A stretch of 64,000 bases of DNA from Angomonas deanei (lineage: Eukaryota > Euglenozoa > Kinetoplastea > Trypanosomatida > Trypanosomatidae). Where the stretch lies: NCBI GenBank assembly GCA_903995115.1, contig LR877171.1, positions 195,001-259,000 of the forward strand, given 5' to 3'. Each line of letters starts with the position of its first letter. Position 1 is the first letter of the stretch. Below are positions 60,832 through 64,000 of this stretch, in pieces. The translations under genes and the position numbers were made by a program. Under the pieces are notes generated by a model. That model did not search any database. It was not told the origin of the DNA and saw only the letters and a program-made list of their open reading frames with translations.

Positions 60832-62454
60832 TTAGAACCCACGAACAGGGCTGGCGATACCCTGCGCAAAGAACGTGGCGGACATGACGCCCGTGATGAC
60901 CAAGGTCATGATCCATCCCGCATACATTTTTAGCACTAACATCCACTTCACCTTGCGCACGCCGACGTCCATGAGCGAGATGCCGAGGACGGCGCCGGTG
61001 ATGCAGTGCGTGGAGGAGATGGGGATACCGTACGTGGTCGCGAAGGCCACGACGAGGGCGGTGGCGAGCTCGGCGCAGAAGCCTCGCACAGGGGTGATGA
61101 TGGCAATCTTCTCGCCGAGGAAGCGCATAATGTTGAGGCCGTACGTCGCCAGTCCCACCACGATACCAGCACCACCGATGCACAGCAACCAGTAGGGCAC
61201 GCTGGCGGAGGGACTCGCCTCCATGGTGACGTAAATATTGTAGACAGCCGCGAAGGGTCCGATACTGTTACTGACGTCGTTACTGCCGTGCGCGAGGGAG
61301 GTGCAGGCGGCGGTGAAGATTTGCAGGTAGCGGAACACGTACTCGGAGCGAGGGTCGTAGTAGTGGATGCCCTCCGGCCCCATCGTGTAGTACCCCCAGC
61401 GCTGTTTTTGAGGCCCCACCGCCATCGGCTGAGCGGACATGGCGTCTTCTTCCTGTACGACGTTGCCAGCCGCCTCGGTGGGACCGTCGAGCTTATCCCG
61501 TGGTGGGCGTGGCGTGTCGCCGTGCGTAGAAAGCGGCTCCACCTCGACCGGCTTCGTGTTCTCTTCCTCGACCTCCACGCCGTTAAGGAGCAGACGAGCG
61601 TCCAGTGGGACGTCGCCGCGGCCGCGCACCACCATGCGCAGGAGAATCACATTCACGGGGACCTCCTCCTCCTCGGCGAACTGGTACGCCTCCACCGTTA
61701 ACTTCTTGATGCGGCGCTTCACGACAGGGATGAGCGCAATCGAGGCGACGGCGGCACCACCAGCGACGACGGCCGCCATCCACGCGGAGTGCCCGGTGTT
61801 CCACCCGAGCTTGGACTTGGCGGCAATCATGAAAATGAAAAGAAATTCCAGAAACACAGTGCAGAGGATAATGACAGGCAGGCCGTAGAGGGCGTACTTT
61901 TGCGAGTGTTTCCGCTCCAAGATGAGAAACCGGCAAGCGGCGTAGAAGATGGAGGCGACAATACCAGCGAGGAGCGGCGAGATGAACCACGAAATGATAA
62001 TCGGCACGACACCACTCACGAACGGAAACTCGTCCTTGGGGCCGGCCCAGATGACCGCCTTGCCGCCACCGAACACCAGCGCGAAGCCGATGATGCCACC
62101 GGCCACGGCGTGATGCGAGGAGACGGGCATGTCATACTTTGTGGCTAGCAATAACCAGATAAACGTACTCCCAAGCGTACAGAGGAAACCGTACATGAGG
62201 CAATAAGGCTCGTTGGCAAACACCTTCGAGTCCGCGATACCACCGCTCATTGTCGTGGCGACGTTGCTGCCCAGCGCCACGGCACCCGCGAACTCGCAGC
62301 AGGTGGCAATGACCACAATCTGCATTAAGGTGAGGACACGAGAGCCGTAGGAGGTACCGAAGGCGTTGGCGAGGTCATTGGCACCGTTACCGCAGGCGAC
62401 GAGGAAGCAGACCACGCCGGAGATGACAACGATCCATAGGTAGGGGTTCAACAT
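60832..62454 (-). CDS. PiT-family (Pho-4) inorganic phosphate transporter, copy 1
   Basis: This sodium- or proton-coupled phosphate symporter has 540 residues and about ten to twelve membrane helices. Both PiT signature repeats are present: CGNGANDLANAFGTSYGSRV (residues about 21-40) and AHGSNDVSNSIGPFAAVYNI near residue 400. A cytosolic Arg/Glu/Pro-rich loop of about 110 residues (VKRRIKKLTVEAYQFAEEEE through QKQRWGYYTMGPEGIHYYDP) separates the halves, as in Pho89 and SLC20 proteins. Helices after it include WLLCIGGAGIVVGLATYGLN and AELATALVVAFATTYGIPIS. The ATG at 62454 is the only good start. Copy 2 begins off the window to the right. Confidence 0.9.
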   Translation of the reverse strand: MLNPYLWIVVISGVVCFLVACGNGANDLANAFGTSYGSRVLTLMQIVVIATCCEFAGAVALGSNVATTMSGGIADSKVFANEPYCLMYGFLCTLGSTFIWLLLATKYDMPVSSHHAVAGGIIGFALVFGGGKAVIWAGPKDEFPFVSGVVPIIISWFISPLLAGIVASIFYAACRFLILERKHSQKYALYGLPVIILCTVFLEFLFIFMIAAKSKLGWNTGHSAWMAAVVAGGAAVASIALIPVVKRRIKKLTVEAYQFAEEEEVPVNVILLRMVVRGRGDVPLDARLLLNGVEVEEENTKPVEVEPLSTHGDTPRPPRDKLDGPTEAAGNVVQEEDAMSAQPMAVGPQKQRWGYYTMGPEGIHYYDPRSEYVFRYLQIFTAACTSLAHGSNDVSNSIGPFAAVYNIYVTMEASPSASVPYWLLCIGGAGIVVGLATYGLNIMRFLGEKIAIITPVRGFCAELATALVVAFATTYGIPISSTHCITGAVLGISLMDVGVRKVKWMLVLKMYAGWIMTLVITGVMSATFFAQGIASPVRGF

Positions 62455-63519
62455 TGGTTATTTAAGGTTGTTTTTAGTTTTTTTTCTTGAAAAAAGACAA
62501 ATTAGTGAATATAATTCTTTTTTTTTTTATATAATACTGCTCAATACGTAGATATGAGTCCTATAAGATACTAGTAGTGCTACTGGAAAAGAAAAACAAA
62601 CGAAAATAAAGCAAAAAAAAAAAAAAAACAAGATTGAAACAAACACACAAACAAAATACAAACTAGGAAGAATGGCAAAAAATGAAGGAGAGGTGGAGAG
62701 GAGACATACAATGTGGAACCGTAAGATCAACACAACAGAAAACAACACACGTAAACGCACGTAATCACAAAAACGCATTTTCTTTTTTTCAGATAGATAT
62801 TAGTGTTTTCATGAAAAGACGGTTTGTAAACCATCATTGCTACTTATTTTCAATTATTTACTATTTCATTATTATTGTTGTTTTTTACCGTTATAAATTA
62901 GTGTTTTTTATTTTATTGGTTGTGTTTGAATGATGACGTCCGAACGAGTGTTTCGGAAGTAAAGCAACGATATAGAAGAACATAGTATTATACTTCAGGA
63001 AACAAACAAAGAGGTACACTTGTCAAACACACACGCACGAAAAAAAGAGGAAGAACGTAAAGAAACAAACAAAAAAAGGGGCAACTTAGCATTATCTACG
63101 CAGATCATTCTTATACTGTTCGTCTTTATCGGTTGTTTTTCTGGTTTCTCGTTCTCTCAGAGGTGTGTTAAGACTATTTCTTGTTTTTATCGTGGTGGTG
63201 AACCTTACTTGGAAGGTTCTCTCTCACCACTTCACAAAGAGCAACGGGGGCGGCACCAAGAGAGGGAGAAACAAACAAAAACAACAGGAAACAAGTATAG
63301 GTAATGAAATGCACAAAAAAAAGAACGAAAACAGATCAAAAAAAAAAAAAAAAAGAGGGTGTGGGCAACATTGTGTTTTTATCTTTCAAAAGTAATCTTT
63401 TTTCTGTAGTAACGAGAAAAAAAAGCACGGCGAACAAAAACGGGAGGGGAGGGAACGAAAACATGTGAAAAGAAAAGCATTTGTTTTTATCATTCTTTCT
63501 ACCTGAATCTCTCTCTTTC
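62455..63519. other. Intergenic region between the PiT copies, no gene seen
   Basis: About 1.07 kb, mixed AT-rich and A/G-rich (for example 63246-63360 on the plus strand, pyrimidine-rich on the coding strand). It separates the tandem PiT copies and should carry the polyadenylation site of copy 2 and the acceptor of copy 1. No gene is supported. Confidence 0.6.
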
Positions 63520-64000
63520 TTAGAACCCGCGGACGGGAGTGGCGATACCCTGCGCAAAGAACGTGGCGGACATGACGCCCGTGATCACCAGCGTGCACAC
63601 CCAGGCCACGTACATCTGCAGCACCAATATCCACTTCACCTTGCACACGCCGACGTCCATGAGCGAGATGCCGAGGACGGCGCCGGTGATGCAGTGCGTG
63701 GAGGAGATGGGGATACCGTACGTGGTCGCGAAGGCCACGACGAGGGCGGTGGCGAGCTCGGCGCAGAAGCCTCGCACAGGGGTGATGATGGCAATCTTCT
63801 CGCCGAGGAAGCGCATAATGTTGAGGCCGTACGTCGCCAGTCCCACCACGATACCAGCACCACCGATGCACAGCAGCCAGTAGGGCACGTCGTTGTTCTT
63901 CTTGGCCTCCATGGTGACGTAAATATTGTAGACAGCCGCGAAGGGTCCGATACTGTTACTGACGTCGTTACTGCCGTGCGCGAGGGAGGTGCAGGCGGCG
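63520..64000 (-). CDS. PiT-family phosphate transporter, copy 2 (partial, cut by window end)
   Basis: Only the C-terminal 159 residues are in the window, from AACTSLAHGSNDVSNSIGPF to SATFFAQGIATPVRGF. It is nearly identical to copy 1 through the helices. It differs in the short loop after VTM (EAKKNNDVPYW against EASPSASVPYW) and in the last 40 residues (VCKVKWILVLQMYVAWVC against VRKVKWMLVLKMYAGWIM). The remainder of the gene lies beyond 64000. Confidence 0.9.
   Translation of the reverse strand, partial: AACTSLAHGSNDVSNSIGPFAAVYNIYVTMEAKKNNDVPYWLLCIGGAGIVVGLATYGLNIMRFLGEKIAIITPVRGFCAELATALVVAFATTYGIPISSTHCITGAVLGISLMDVGVCKVKWILVLQMYVAWVCTLVITGVMSATFFAQGIATPVRGF

Noticed and set aside
60875-62148. 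Long antisense frames over the PiT genes
   Set aside because: Shadows of strongly biased codons in a membrane protein gene.
1-64000. tRNA, rRNA, spliced-leader RNA genes and CRISPR arrays
   Set aside because: No cloverleaf, 5S-like or SL-like sequence and no spaced direct repeats were recognised by eye; a tRNA scan would settle it.

Overview
The window looks like nuclear DNA of a kinetoplastid, most likely a trypanosomatid. Its genes have no visible introns, lie in long one-direction blocks, and are usually preceded by a pyrimidine tract and an AG (a spliced-leader acceptor) a few tens of bases before the ATG. It also carries a VIPER/DIRS-type retroelement and a candidate gRNA-binding editing factor of the RESC1/RESC2 kind. 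I cannot name the species. Codon use is standard.

Layout. 1-4765 is GC-rich and apparently non-coding. It shows a wave of alternating GC-rich and AT-rich blocks about 190-195 bp apart, then a 658-bp inverted, truncated copy of a gene that lies 11 kb downstream. 4766-16842 is a plus-strand gene block: a DRC8-like calmodulin-fold protein, the CAF-1 large subunit, two divergent NAD(P)H:quinone-oxidoreductase-like proteins, a DDAH-fold RESC1/2-like protein, a long coiled-coil protein and a kinetoplastid-type unknown. 16843-17199 is a convergent strand switch with hairpins and a G-quadruplex motif, where the two transcription units should end. From 17200 to the window end every gene is on the minus strand: an HprK-related kinase, two CRT-like transporters with the retroelement between them, a TPR protein, a YbaB-like protein, MeaB/MMAA GTPase, a PRMT, a DDX11/CHL1-like helicase, a four-copy tandem array of QorA-type quinone oxidoreductases, a multi-pass membrane protein, proteasome Rpt4, a giant Asn-rich protein, U2AF65, a dual-specificity phosphatase, and two tandem PiT phosphate transporters (the second cut by the window end).

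Two features set the right half apart. It is AT-rich and full of (AAT)n runs that encode poly-Asn in otherwise ordinary proteins. It also contains about thirteen apparent one-base frame changes, mostly in short homopolymers or AAT runs, in genes that include the normally essential proteasome subunit Rpt4. I saw none in the plus-strand block. Both directions of shift occur, so uncorrected assembly errors are the simplest explanation; widespread frameshifting would be remarkable.

The genes are mostly unrelated housekeeping functions, as expected of kinetoplastid polycistronic units. Local amplification (QOR, CRT-like, PiT and the plus-strand oxidoreductase pair) is the main evolutionary theme. 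The most interesting items are the HprK-related kinase (a bacterial-type family in a eukaryote), the 190-bp compositional wave, the QOR array with a homogenised core between diverged ends, and the palindromic termini of the retroelement. All assignments come from reading motifs by eye; no search was run.
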